From: an uncultured Oscillospiraceae bacterium
Lineage (GTDB): Bacteria > Bacillota > Clostridia > Oscillospirales > Oscillospiraceae
DNA length: 64,000 nucleotides
Reading direction: 5' to 3'
Assembly: GCA_947629955.1 (NCBI GenBank)
Contig: CANRFT010000005.1
Span: 24,456-88,455 of the forward strand
Position numbers and translations under genes: made by a program. The notes under the pieces were generated by a model that was given only the letters and a program-made list of their open reading frames with translations, did no database searches and was not told where the DNA came from. Shown here one piece after another: positions 27,365-36,785 of this stretch; within the stretch, counting starts at the first letter, position 1, and the number at the start of each line of letters is the position of its first letter.

Positions 27365-29119
27365 TTATCCCACCGTCACGCCAGTATAGTAGAACTCCAG
27401 GATCTGCTTGTAGGTAAAGCCCTGCTTGGCCATGGCATAGGCGCCCCACTGGCTCATGCCCACGTTGTGGCCGGAGCCCCGCCCGGAGATCACGAAGGAG
27501 CCGTTGGTGCCGTGATAGAGCCCGTCGTCCCCGGCGCCGCCGGACCAGTTCTCCACCGTGGAGGTCCTGCCGTCTCCGGTGATGACATACGCGCCGCCGG
27601 GGACCGGGGCGATATTGCCGCCGCCGTCGATGGCGTACATGCCGTCCATGCCGCCGGAGGCCGCCGAACCGTTGACAGAGAACCCGCCGGAGGGACCGGT
27701 GACGGCGGCGTCCGTCTTATTGCCGCCATTGGGGCCGAAGTCATAGCGGTAGGAGGTCAGGGACAGCGCCCGCACCAGCTGATAGGTGGTCATGGTATAG
27801 GTCTTGCCGTTCTGGGTGTAGAACACGATGGACAGCGGGTTGCCGTAGTCGGTGTACCTGGTGATCTTGGCGGCGGTGATCGTGCTGGCGTACCCCAGCT
27901 TGGAGGTCAGCTCGGCAAAGGTATAGGTCCTGCTCCAAGCGTTGTTGATCTTCGCCGCGGTCTCGTAGGGGTCGGCCTTGCCCTGGAGGTAGGGGTAATC
28001 GCTGCCCCACACGTCCTTGGCGCTCATGGAGGCGCCGCCGTTGGAGGAATAGTAGGTGCAGTCGCAGTATCTGCCGTTGTATTTCACGGTGACGCCGGCG
28101 GTCTCCTCCACCGCCCGGTCGGAGGCGGCGGCGGAGCGGGCCAGGCCGGAGTAGGCCTGGCAGTGGGTGGTCGGGCAGATGTCAAAGTGATAGGAGCTGT
28201 GCCGGTTCAGATTGGACAGCGCGTAGGTCCTGGCAGCGCAGGCCTGGGCCTTCTGGGCCTCGATGGGCCAGGAGCTGCTGACCTCGATGGGCACCACGCC
28301 CTTCAGGTAGTCCCCCAGCCGGACCATGTTGACCACGACCATCTTGCCGCCGCTGACGCGCTCATAGCGGAAGCCGCCGTACCACTTGTTATTGGGCCGC
28401 CCGCCGAAGGCCTGGGTGTTAAACAGGGTGACCAGGCCCGGCTGATCCCCCGCCGCGTCGGGCATGATCCCCAGACCGGTGCCCTTGCCCTGATCGTCGA
28501 ACTGGAACAGGACGGTATTCGTTTTGGTGATCACCACGCTGACGCCGTAGGAGGAGGTGCCCACGACGGTGGTCTCGACCCCCTCCGCGGTCCCGTCACC
28601 GGCCAGTTCCTGCTGGCGGACCTTCGCGCTGTCCGCGTCGGGAAAGTTGCCCACCCGCGCGTAAAACGTCCCGCCGATATAGGCCGGAAAGCCGTCCGGA
28701 TAGGCGCCCGCGGCCTCCCGGGCCTCCGCAAAGGTGGCGTACTCCCCGGGGAGCTGGAGGTGGTAGCAGCCCACCACCACCGAGGCGGAGCCGGCCAGGG
28801 CGGTGTGATAGCTGGTGTAGCCGCCGGAGGACCCGTAGCCCGCGTTCCGGGTCATCACCACCGAGACGGCGGTATGGTCTGTGGTCCCGAGCTGGACAAA
28901 CTGATTGGAGCTGTCGAAATAGCCCAGCCGGAAGCCGGACCCGGTGGAGTTGGCCAGATTGGCCCCGTCCAGCGCGGTGCTGCCGTAGGCCAGGCCCACC
29001 CGGATGACGGTACTGTCGATGGCGGCTACGGCCGCGCTGCCCGCCGCCGCGGAGGCGGTCCCCGCCAAGAGGGCCAAAACAAGCGCAAAGGCCGCAATAT
29101 GCACGAATTTCCGTCTCAT
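27365..29119 (-). CDS. SpoIID/LytB domain-containing secreted protein with SPOR-like region
   Basis: Signal peptide; YLKGVVPIEVSSSWPIEAQKAQACAARTYAL; FVISGRGSGHNVGMSQWGAYAMAKQG. Confidence 0.9.
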   Translation of the reverse strand: MRRKFVHIAAFALVLALLAGTASAAAGSAAVAAIDSTVIRVGLAYGSTALDGANLANSTGSGFRLGYFDSSNQFVQLGTTDHTAVSVVMTRNAGYGSSGGYTSYHTALAGSASVVVGCYHLQLPGEYATFAEAREAAGAYPDGFPAYIGGTFYARVGNFPDADSAKVRQQELAGDGTAEGVETTVVGTSSYGVSVVITKTNTVLFQFDDQGKGTGLGIMPDAAGDQPGLVTLFNTQAFGGRPNNKWYGGFRYERVSGGKMVVVNMVRLGDYLKGVVPIEVSSSWPIEAQKAQACAARTYALSNLNRHSSYHFDICPTTHCQAYSGLARSAAASDRAVEETAGVTVKYNGRYCDCTYYSSNGGASMSAKDVWGSDYPYLQGKADPYETAAKINNAWSRTYTFAELTSKLGYASTITAAKITRYTDYGNPLSIVFYTQNGKTYTMTTYQLVRALSLTSYRYDFGPNGGNKTDAAVTGPSGGFSVNGSAASGGMDGMYAIDGGGNIAPVPGGAYVITGDGRTSTVENWSGGAGDDGLYHGTNGSFVISGRGSGHNVGMSQWGAYAMAKQGFTYKQILEFYYTGVTVG

Positions 29120-29159
29120 AAGTACGCTCCATTTCTCCAACGGGAGTGCGTGAAATCGA

Positions 29160-29188
29160 TTGACACTTTACCGTGATGATGTTATAGT
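29160..29188 (+). promoter_or_regulatory. Promoter of the asd-dapA-dapB operon (TTGACA-N17-TATAGT)
   Basis: ttgaca 29160-29165; tatagt 29183-29188. Confidence 0.7.
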
Positions 29189-29317
29189 TAAAGGAGTATC
29201 CGCCGCGCCTCTTGGGCGCGCCAAGGACCCCATATTAGGTCTATTATAACCCATATACCCGCCCGGTTTCAACACCATCTTTCAATTTTTTCACGGGCGG
29301 CCAGGAGGTCATGCGAT

Positions 29318-30409
29318 ATGGCAGCAGAAAAGTACAAAGTGGGCGTCATCGGCGCCACCGGCATGGTGGGCCAGCGCTTCGTCACCCTGATGGAGAACCA
29401 CCCCTGGTTCCAGCTCACCGTGGTGGCCGCCAGCCCCCGCTCCGCCGGCAAGCGGTACGAGGACGCGGTGGCCGGCCGCTGGGCCATGGACACCCCCATC
29501 CCGGAGGAGGCCAAGGATCTGGTGATGCTCAGCGCCCAGGACGACGCGGAGAAGATCGCCGGCATGGTGGACTTCGTATTCTCCGCCGTGGACATGAAGA
29601 AGGACGAGATCCGCGCCTTGGAGGAGCAGTACGCGAAATTCGAGTGCCCGGTGGTGTCCAACAACTCCGCCCACCGCTGGACCCCCGACGTACCCATGGT
29701 CATCCCCGAGATCAACCCGGACCACATCCAGGTCATCAAGGACCAGCGGAAGCGCCTGGGCACCAGGCGGGGCTTCATCGCCGTCAAGTCCAACTGCTCC
29801 ATCCAGAGTTACGTCCCCGCCCTGTCCCCCCTGCGCTCCTTTGGCATCGAAAAGATTCTGGTCTGCACCTATCAGGCCATCTCCGGCGCGGGCAAGACCT
29901 TCAAGACCTGGCCCGAGATGGTGGATAACCTGATCCCCTACATCGGCGGCGAGGAGGAGAAATCCGAGCAGGAGCCCCTGAAGGTCTGGGGCCGGGTGGA
30001 GAACGGCGTCATCGTCAACGCCGAGGACGTGTCCATCACCGCCCAGTGCCTGCGGGTGCCCGTGTCCAACGGCCACACCGCCGCCGCCTTCGTCACCTTC
30101 AAGAACAAGCCCACCATGGAGCAGATGAAGGAGGCCTGGGCCTCCTTCAAGGGCCGGCCCCAGGAGTTGGGCCTGCCCACCGCTCCCAAACAGTTCCTCC
30201 GCTACTTTGAGGAGCCCGACCGGCCCCAGGCCAAACTTGACCGGGATCTGGAGGGCGGCATGGCCGTGACCATCGGCCGGCTCCGCCCCGACACCCAGTA
30301 CGATTACAAGTTCGTCTCCCTGTCCCACAACACCCTCCGGGGCGCCGCCGGCGGCGGTGTGCTCCTGGCGGAGCTGCTGTGTGCCGAAGGATATATCACC
30401 CACAGGTGA
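29318..30409 (+). CDS. asd: Aspartate-semialdehyde dehydrogenase
   Basis: KVGVIGATGMVGQRFVTLMENHPWF; SNCSIQSYVPALSPL. Confidence 0.96.
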   Translation: MAAEKYKVGVIGATGMVGQRFVTLMENHPWFQLTVVAASPRSAGKRYEDAVAGRWAMDTPIPEEAKDLVMLSAQDDAEKIAGMVDFVFSAVDMKKDEIRALEEQYAKFECPVVSNNSAHRWTPDVPMVIPEINPDHIQVIKDQRKRLGTRRGFIAVKSNCSIQSYVPALSPLRSFGIEKILVCTYQAISGAGKTFKTWPEMVDNLIPYIGGEEEKSEQEPLKVWGRVENGVIVNAEDVSITAQCLRVPVSNGHTAAAFVTFKNKPTMEQMKEAWASFKGRPQELGLPTAPKQFLRYFEEPDRPQAKLDRDLEGGMAVTIGRLRPDTQYDYKFVSLSHNTLRGAAGGGVLLAELLCAEGYITHR

Positions 30410-30440
30410 GCAAAATCTTGATTGAAAGGGCTGCATCGAT

Positions 30441-31328
30441 ATGAGGACTCCTGTATTCACTGGCTCCTGTACCGCTCTCATCACCCCCTTCGGTCCCAAC
30501 AACGCCATAGACTATGAGGCCTTTGGCAAGCTCATCGACGACCAGGTCGCCGCCGGCGTGGACGCGGTGTGCGTGTGCGGCACCACCGGCGAGTCCGCCA
30601 CCATGTCCATCCGGGAGCACATCGCCGCGGTGGAGTACTGCGTCAAGCGGGTGGACCACCGGGTGAAAGTCATCGCCGGCACCGGCAGCAACGACACCAC
30701 CGCCGCCGTCTACCTGACCCAGCACGCCCAGGACTGCGGGGCCGACGCCGCTTTGCTGGTGACCCCCTACTACAACAAGGCCAGCCAGACCGGCCTCATC
30801 AAGCACTACGAGTACATCGCTGAACGGGCGGACATCCCCATGATCCTCTACAACGTGCCCTCCCGCACCGGCATCACCTTCACCGCCGAGACCTATAAGG
30901 TCCTGTCCCAGAACCCCAAGATCAACGGCGTCAAGGAGGCCAGCGGCAACTTCTCCCTGCTGGCCCACACTCGGTTCCTCTGCCCGGACGACTTCTACAT
31001 CTGGTCCGGCAACGACGACCAGGTGGTCCCCATGATGGCCCTGGGGGCCAAGGGCGTCATCTCGGTGGCCTCCAACATCATCCCCGAGGTGATGGTGAAG
31101 ATGTCCCACCTGTGCCTGGAGAACGACTTCGCCTCCGCCTCCAAACTCCAGATCCAGTACATGGACCTGATCGACGCCCTGTTCATCGAGGTCAACCCCA
31201 TCCCCATCAAGGCGGCCATGAACCTGATGGGCATGAACGCCGGCGCCCTGCGGCTGCCCCTGTGCGAGATCTCCGAGAAGAACCTGGAGACCCTCCGGGC
31301 CGCCATGACCCGCATGGGCCTGCTGTAA
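30441..31328 (+). CDS. dapA: 4-hydroxy-tetrahydrodipicolinate synthase
   Basis: FTGSCTALITPFGPNNAIDYEAFGKLIDDQVAAGVDAVCVCGTTGESATM; YNVPSRTG. Confidence 0.97.
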   Translation: MRTPVFTGSCTALITPFGPNNAIDYEAFGKLIDDQVAAGVDAVCVCGTTGESATMSIREHIAAVEYCVKRVDHRVKVIAGTGSNDTTAAVYLTQHAQDCGADAALLVTPYYNKASQTGLIKHYEYIAERADIPMILYNVPSRTGITFTAETYKVLSQNPKINGVKEASGNFSLLAHTRFLCPDDFYIWSGNDDQVVPMMALGAKGVISVASNIIPEVMVKMSHLCLENDFASASKLQIQYMDLIDALFIEVNPIPIKAAMNLMGMNAGALRLPLCEISEKNLETLRAAMTRMGLL

Positions 31329-31340
31329 GGAGCGTTTCCC

Positions 31341-32096
31341 ATGCAAAAGATGATCATCTCCGGCTGCTGCGGCCACATGGGCCGGGTGGTGGCCGACATC
31401 TGCGCCGCCGACCCCGACGTGGAGGTCTCCGCCGGCATCGACCTGCTGCCCCTGCCCATGGAGGGCTTCCCGGTGTTCCCCTCCCCCGCCGCCTGTGCCG
31501 CCGAGGCCGACGCGGTCATCGACTTCTCCCACCCCTCCGCCCTGGAGCCCCTGCTGGACTTCTGCGTGGGGCGGAAGCTGCCCGTGGTGCTGGCCACCAC
31601 CGGGTACAGCCCGGAGCAGCTTGCCCTCATCGACAAAGCGGCGGAGTCCATCCCCGTGTTCCGCTCCGCCAATATGTCCCTGGGGATCAACGTGCTGGTG
31701 GACCTGGTACGCCGGGCCGCCTCCCTGCTGGGGAGCGACTACGACGTGGAAATCGTGGAGCGCCACCACCGCCGCAAGCTGGACGCCCCCAGCGGCACCG
31801 CCCTCATGCTGGCGGACGCCGCCGGCGCCGGCCTGCCCTATGAGCCGGAGTACGTCTACGACCGGCACTCCGTCCGCAAGGCCCGGGACGGCCGGGAAAT
31901 CGGCGTGTCCTCTGTCCGGGGCGGCACCATCGTGGGGGACCACACCGTCATCTTCGCCGGCAGGGACGAGGTCATCGAGATCAGCCACCACGCCGCCAGC
32001 CGGGAGATCTTCGCCAACGGGGCGGTGCAGGCCGCCAAGTTCCTCACGACGGTGGATAAGCCGGGGCTGTACAGCATGGCAGACGTAGTGAAATGA
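31341..32096 (+). CDS. dapB: 4-hydroxy-tetrahydrodipicolinate reductase
   Basis: MIISGCCGHMGRVVADIC; VEIVERHHRRKLDAPSGTAL. Confidence 0.97.
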   Translation: MQKMIISGCCGHMGRVVADICAADPDVEVSAGIDLLPLPMEGFPVFPSPAACAAEADAVIDFSHPSALEPLLDFCVGRKLPVVLATTGYSPEQLALIDKAAESIPVFRSANMSLGINVLVDLVRRAASLLGSDYDVEIVERHHRRKLDAPSGTALMLADAAGAGLPYEPEYVYDRHSVRKARDGREIGVSSVRGGTIVGDHTVIFAGRDEVIEISHHAASREIFANGAVQAAKFLTTVDKPGLYSMADVVK

Positions 32097-32110
32097 AATA
32101 AGCATATTGA

Positions 32111-32143
32111 AAATCGGACGCCTCGCGGCGTCCGATTTTTGCC
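32111..32143. terminator. Bidirectional intrinsic terminator between dapB and the ABC-F gene
   Basis: aaaatcggacgcctcgcggcgtccgattttt. Confidence 0.9.
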
Positions 32144-32146
32144 TGT

Positions 32147-33679
32147 TTATCGCTCTAAGATCATTCCGCCGCCGGTCAGCCGGTACACCCTGTCGCAGAC
32201 CTCACCGAGATATTTCCTGTCGTGGGAAACCGAAATGACCGTCCCCCTGTAGTCCCGGAGGGCCTGGCGGATCCGCGGGCCGGAGATCGGGGAGAAGTTC
32301 CGTGTGGGCTCGTCCAGGACCAGAACGTTCACCCGCTCCAACGCCATGCGGCACAGGATCAGCTTGGCCTTCTGCCCGCCGGACAGCTCGCCGATGGGAT
32401 GGACCATCTCCTGACGGGCGTACCGAAGACTGCCCAGGTAGGTCCTGGCACGGGTCCGGCTGTCCACGTCGCCGGCCGGGGCGAGGTAGTCGATGGGCGT
32501 CTGCTCCAGCGGAAGGGTTTCACTGTAATCCTGGGACATATATCCGGCGCGGAGGTCCCGGCGGGACAGGAGCCGGCTGGCGATCTCCCGCAGCAGGGTG
32601 GTCTTGCCGGCCCCGTTTCCCCCCACGATGCCGATCTTCTCCCCGCCCATGACCCGCAGGCGGATATTCCGGGCCAGCAGACGTTCCCCCGCCCGAAGTT
32701 CCGGCAAAGACAGGTCCAGCACGATCTTTCCCGCCGGCAGGCATACGTCCTCCGGAAAGCTGAGGAACATCGCCATCTCTACCTCCGGCAGTTGGGTCAT
32801 GTCCGCCGCCTCCCGCTGGAACCGGCGGCCCATGGACAGCACCGCGTGCATCTTCTTCTTCAGCAGGCGGCCCCCGCCGGGGTCCTTGCGGGAGATGACC
32901 TCCTGGGCGTGCTCCACGCTCTGCTGGATCCGTCGGTAACGCTCCAGCTTTTTGTCATACTCCTCCTTTTCCTTTCTGGCCTGCCGGGTCTGGTATATGA
33001 TGCCCGCGTCCCGCCGCTGGACATAGTCCCGGTAGCAGAGGCGATGGGCGCCGCACCGGGGCGGCCGGCCCTCCCGGGGATGCTCGATGTGGAGCACGGC
33101 ATTGGCCGTATTTTCGATGAGCGTCTCGTCGTGGGAGATATAGATGCAGATCCCGTTATAGTCGTTGATAAAACGCTCCATCCATTGCAGCGTCTCCAGA
33201 TCCACGTCGCTGGAGGGCTCGTCCAGCAGCAGCGCCGCCGGATGGGTAAACAGCAGGCGGGCCAGCTGGAGCTTGATCCGCTCCCCGCCGGAGAGCGTTC
33301 CCACCGGGCGCTCGGCGTAGAAGGTCTCCGCCGGGAGGCGAAGCTGACGAGCGATCTCGCTCAACTCCCTGGGCGTCAGTTCAAAAAAGGCGGGCGACGC
33401 AGCGCAGAAGTCGTACACGCTTCCAGCCTTCTCCTCTGCCGTCAGGTCCTGGGCCAGATAGCCCATCACGACGGGGTCGCTGGCGCGCTCGCCGCTCCAC
33501 TTGCAGTAGGACTCGATCAGGGCGGGATCATAGATCCACTTCAGCAGCGTGGATTTGCCGTTTCCCTCCTCGCCGATGACCACAGCCTTATCGCCTGGGT
33601 GCAGAACAAAGGAAAAATCCTCGATCAGGGTGCGCAGATCCTTGGTGTGTGTGATAGTCAAATGCTTGATTTGCAGCAT
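32147..33679 (-). CDS. ABC-F family ATP-binding protein
   Basis: MLQIKHLTITHTKDLRTLIEDFSFVLHPGDKAVVIGEEGNGKSTLL; two ABC domains, LSGGERIKLQLARLL and LSGGQKAKLILCRMAL; SD before ATG 33679. Confidence 0.9.
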   Translation of the reverse strand: MLQIKHLTITHTKDLRTLIEDFSFVLHPGDKAVVIGEEGNGKSTLLKWIYDPALIESYCKWSGERASDPVVMGYLAQDLTAEEKAGSVYDFCAASPAFFELTPRELSEIARQLRLPAETFYAERPVGTLSGGERIKLQLARLLFTHPAALLLDEPSSDVDLETLQWMERFINDYNGICIYISHDETLIENTANAVLHIEHPREGRPPRCGAHRLCYRDYVQRRDAGIIYQTRQARKEKEEYDKKLERYRRIQQSVEHAQEVISRKDPGGGRLLKKKMHAVLSMGRRFQREAADMTQLPEVEMAMFLSFPEDVCLPAGKIVLDLSLPELRAGERLLARNIRLRVMGGEKIGIVGGNGAGKTTLLREIASRLLSRRDLRAGYMSQDYSETLPLEQTPIDYLAPAGDVDSRTRARTYLGSLRYARQEMVHPIGELSGGQKAKLILCRMALERVNVLVLDEPTRNFSPISGPRIRQALRDYRGTVISVSHDRKYLGEVCDRVYRLTGGGMILER

Positions 33680-33691
33680 ATGCGTTCTCCT

Positions 33692-33882
33692 TTCCAAAAA
33701 TAAAGGCCTCTCTCGAACGCGCCGAAAGAGGCAGAGAACGCAAAAAGGGCGCGCCGAAGCAAAGACGCTCCGGCCAGAACGACCCGGCATCCTCTGACTT
33801 TCGGCGACAACGACCGGGCCCACGCCACCGCGTGGACCTGAGGCAGTGATCCGCTCGAAAATCAAATTCAGCCGTCGATCAT
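33692..33882 (-). promoter_or_regulatory. Leader with tiny uORF(s) and terminator-like hairpin upstream of the ABC-F gene
   Basis: Minus strand: ATGATCGACGGCTGA (MIDG*) at 33882-33868; GCCTCTTTCGGCGCGTTCGAGAGAGGCCTTTATTTTT immediately before the ABC-F SD. Confidence 0.55.
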
Positions 33883-33912
33883 TCTTTCATCCCTCTCATG
33901 ATTTGTAACTTC

Positions 33913-33941
33913 AATATAACACGGGCCAAACCCTTTGTCAA
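33913..33941 (-). promoter_or_regulatory. Promoter of the ABC-F leader (TTGACA-N17-TATATT)
   Basis: aatata 33913-33918; tgtcaa 33936-33941. Confidence 0.75.
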
Positions 33942-33959
33942 CGGTCACTCGATATAGCG

Positions 33960-33990
33960 AAACCCGGACGCCTCTCGGCGTCCGGGTTCT
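33960..33990 (-). terminator. Intrinsic terminator downstream of the sigma-factor operon
   Basis: aacccggacgcctctcggcgtccgggtt. Confidence 0.75.
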
Positions 33991-34002
33991 TAATACATAC
34001 GA

Positions 34003-34878
34003 TCAGTTGACGAAGGAATCCAGCACCCGGAAGAACACGCCCTCGTAGTCGGCGTGGGGATCTTCCAGGTCGAGCACGCGCCCCTCAGTCAGCTCGTTTT
34101 TCGCGTCGAGCTGGTCGACCTGGGTATCAGTGGCCTCCAGATAATACGACACGCCATCGTGAACGAAGCTGGTCCGATACTCCTTCACCGGATATCCCCA
34201 TGTGTCATACTCATTTACCCCGTAATAGACCACAGTACCATCAGGAAGCGTGTACGGGTGGTTCAGTGATTCGTCCAGGGTGCGCGTCACGGAACTCACC
34301 GCGCCCTCTCCGTTTTCAGCCATTTCGACGGCGGCGGACAGGCTTACCGTCACCCCGTCCACGATATGCGCTCTGTAAAAGTTCATGCCGTCCCAATAAT
34401 AGGTCGCGTTATAGCATTGCAGGGGCCAGTAGTTGGCGGGCTCCGCGGTGTCCAGCAGATTGTTGTCAATCAGGTCTACTCCGATGTGCTCCTGGATCTC
34501 TTTCCAACTGCCCATGCCCTCCTGCCGCGTCTCACCCTTGGGGAGGCTGTTCATGATCTTCAACGCCTCGTCAGACACCTCATCGGGACCAAACTGCTTC
34601 ACATTGAAGGTCATGGTCATCCGTCCGTCCCCATGGCTCTCAGCGAACACGCCGGGGTCCGTTGCATTCAGATGGAACGGCCAATTGCCACCGGTGAGCG
34701 CACTGGCTGCGAATGCCGTCCCCACCAGCGCCAGGCAGGCGCAGGCGGCAATCAGCGCCGTTTTCAAAACCGATCTTTTTTTCATGTGTTTCTCCTTTCT
34801 TCCCACCGTGCCGGCGGCCTTGACGATAAAGTCGTCGTCCAGCAGTCCGGCCAGCTCTGTCAGTTTCCTGTCGTTCAT
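34003..34878 (-). CDS. Membrane-anchored extracytoplasmic protein co-encoded with a sigma factor (anti-sigma-like/DUF)
   Basis: MNDRKLTELAGLLDDDFIVKAAGTVGRKEKHMKKRSVLKTALIAACACLALVGTAFA; ATGA overlap with the sigma factor gene. Confidence 0.65.
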   Translation of the reverse strand: MNDRKLTELAGLLDDDFIVKAAGTVGRKEKHMKKRSVLKTALIAACACLALVGTAFAASALTGGNWPFHLNATDPGVFAESHGDGRMTMTFNVKQFGPDEVSDEALKIMNSLPKGETRQEGMGSWKEIQEHIGVDLIDNNLLDTAEPANYWPLQCYNATYYWDGMNFYRAHIVDGVTVSLSAAVEMAENGEGAVSSVTRTLDESLNHPYTLPDGTVVYYGVNEYDTWGYPVKEYRTSFVHDGVSYYLEATDTQVDQLDAKNELTEGRVLDLEDPHADYEGVFFRVLDSFVN

Positions 34879-35420
34879 ACGATCACATCCCTTTCCTGCA
34901 AATACCGCTTCAGCCGCCCTTTCAGCTTGTAGAGGGTATCCGACACCCGCAGGGGACTGACGCCCAGATCTTTGGCGATCTCCCCCGGCTCGTCCCCCAT
35001 GAAGTAGCGGCGGGTGAACATGACCTGCTCCCGCTCCGGGCGTGAACGGAGGAAGTCGTTGATGAGCCGGGCGGTCTCGGCGGCCTCCAGCCGGTCGGCG
35101 GCATTGTCCGGCACGGAGGGTTCCGCCTCGGTCAAATCTTTCTCTCCGCTCCGCTTGTCCCTGGTGTTGTCCCGGAGGCGGGTAATGGCCCTGTTTCGGG
35201 CGATGCGGAGGGTGTAGGCCAGCAGGCTCTTGGGTACCTGTGGCGGCACGGTGCGCCACACGGCGAAGATGGCGTCGCTGGCCACCTCCTCCGCGTCCTC
35301 CTGATTTCTCAGGATATTTCCGGCCACCCGGCGGCACAGGCCGCCGTACTTGGCCTCCAGCTCCGCCGCCGCCCGCTGGTCCCGGTCCAGGAACAGCTTG
35401 ACGATCTCCCGGTCCTCCAT
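34875..35420 (-). CDS. ECF-type RNA polymerase sigma factor
   Basis: MEDREIVKLFLDRDQRAAAELEAKYGGLCRRVAGNILRNQEDAEEVASDAIFAVWR; sigma-70 region 4-like EQVMFTRRYFMGDEPGEIAKDLGVSPLRVSDTLYKLKGRLKRYL. Confidence 0.93.
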   Translation of the reverse strand: MEDREIVKLFLDRDQRAAAELEAKYGGLCRRVAGNILRNQEDAEEVASDAIFAVWRTVPPQVPKSLLAYTLRIARNRAITRLRDNTRDKRSGEKDLTEAEPSVPDNAADRLEAAETARLINDFLRSRPEREQVMFTRRYFMGDEPGEIAKDLGVSPLRVSDTLYKLKGRLKRYLQERDVIV

Positions 35421-35497
35421 GCCCCACCTCCTCTCGCGTTTGAGCGCTCTCACTGAGTAAGACGCTCTTTTGTCCTCAATCTCGCCGCTGGGCACAA

Positions 35498-35531
35498 AAA
35501 ATCGGACGCTTTTTCAGCGTCCGATTTTTGA
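35498..35531. terminator. Intrinsic terminator downstream of tyrS
   Basis: aaaaatcggacgctttttcagcgtccgatttttg. Confidence 0.85.
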
Positions 35532-35540
35532 TGTCCGGTT

Positions 35541-36764
35541 TTAGGCCAGCACCGCCCGGTGGAACACCTTTTTCCCCTTCTTGATGACCAGCCCGCCCTC
35601 AAAGGCGGCCTTGTCATAGTAGAGGTTGGGGTCGGTGACCTTGGCGTCGTTGACGGACACGCCCCCCTGCTGGATCAGTCGGCGGGCCTCGCCGTTGGAG
35701 GCGGCCAGGCCGCACTTGACCATCAGAGCCAGCACACCGATCTTCCCGTCGGCAAAGTCAGCGTCGGTGAGGGCGGTGGAGGGCATATCGCCGTTGTCCC
35801 CGCCGCCGCCGAAGAGGGCGCGGGCCGCGGCCTGGGCCTTGTCTGCCTCCTCCCTGCCGTGGACCATGTTGGTCAGCTCCCAGGCCAGGATCTCCTTGGC
35901 ACGGTTGAGGTCGCTGCCCTCCCACTTGTCCATCTCCTCGATCTGCTCCAGGGGGATGAAGGTGAGGATGCGGATGCACTTCATCACGTCGGCGTCGCCA
36001 ATGTTCCGCCAGTACTGGTAGAAGTCGTAGGGGCTGGTCTTGTTGGGATCCAGCCAGACGGCGTTGCCGGCGGTCTTGCCCATCTTGTTGCCGTTGGAGT
36101 CGGTGAGCAGGGTGATGGTCATGGCGTGGGCGTCCTTGCCCAGCTTCCGGCGGATCAGCTCGGTGCCGCCCAGCATATTGCTCCACTGGTCGTTGCCGCC
36201 GAACTGCATGTTGCAGCCGTAGTGCTGGAACAGATGGTAGAAGTCGTAGGACTGCATGATCATATAGTTGAACTCCAGGAAGGACAGGCCCCGCTCCATG
36301 CGCTGTTTGTAGCACTCGGCCCGGAGCATGTTGTTCACGGAGAAGCAGGCGCCCACCTCCCGGAGCAGATCCACATAGTTCAGGTCCAGCAGCCAGTCGG
36401 CGTTGTTGACCATCTGGGCCTTGCCCTCGCCGAACTCGATAAAGCGCTCCATCTGGCGTTTAAAACACTCGGCGTTGTGGTCGATGTTCTCCTTGGTGAG
36501 CATCTTGCGCATGTCGGTGCGGCCGGAGGGGTCGCCGATCATGGTGGTGCCGCCGCCGATGAGGGCGATGGGCTTGTTGCCCGCCTGCTGGAGGCGCTTC
36601 ATCAGGGTCAGGGTGACAAAGTGGCCGGCGGTGAGGCTGTCGGCGGTGCAGTCAAAGCCGATGTAGAAGGTGGCCTTGCCCTGGTTGATCATGTTTTTGA
36701 TCTCGTTCTCGTCGGTGACCTGGGCGATGAGGCCGCGGGCCACCAGTTCGTCGTATAACTGCAT
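35541..36764 (-). CDS. tyrS: Tyrosyl-tRNA synthetase
   Basis: FYIGFDCTADSLTAGHFVTLTLMKRLQQAGNKPIALIGGGTTMIGDPSGR; KMGKTAGNAVWL. Confidence 0.97.
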   Translation of the reverse strand: MQLYDELVARGLIAQVTDENEIKNMINQGKATFYIGFDCTADSLTAGHFVTLTLMKRLQQAGNKPIALIGGGTTMIGDPSGRTDMRKMLTKENIDHNAECFKRQMERFIEFGEGKAQMVNNADWLLDLNYVDLLREVGACFSVNNMLRAECYKQRMERGLSFLEFNYMIMQSYDFYHLFQHYGCNMQFGGNDQWSNMLGGTELIRRKLGKDAHAMTITLLTDSNGNKMGKTAGNAVWLDPNKTSPYDFYQYWRNIGDADVMKCIRILTFIPLEQIEEMDKWEGSDLNRAKEILAWELTNMVHGREEADKAQAAARALFGGGGDNGDMPSTALTDADFADGKIGVLALMVKCGLAASNGEARRLIQQGGVSVNDAKVTDPNLYYDKAAFEGGLVIKKGKKVFHRAVLA

Positions 36765-36785
36765 GATATATACTCTCCTTATCGG

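Noticed and set aside
29189-29317. Possible lysine riboswitch in the asd-dapA-dapB leader
   Set aside because: The leader is only ~120 nt and I could not recognise L-box core elements. A promoter and short hairpins are all that is supported.
30396-32105. 569-aa minus-strand ORF
   Set aside because: Mirror frame of dapA/dapB (plus strand); His/Gly/Val-rich artefact.
32147-33865. N-terminally extended ABC-F ORF (to 33865)
   Set aside because: The extension is the regulatory leader, including the terminator-like hairpin. The conserved ABC-F N-terminus and SD support ATG 33679.
36765-36785. T-box leader upstream of tyrS (and of lysS)
   Set aside because: tyrS follows the metallo-hydrolase gene after ~21 nt and lysS follows greA after ~26 nt, leaving no room for a T-box.
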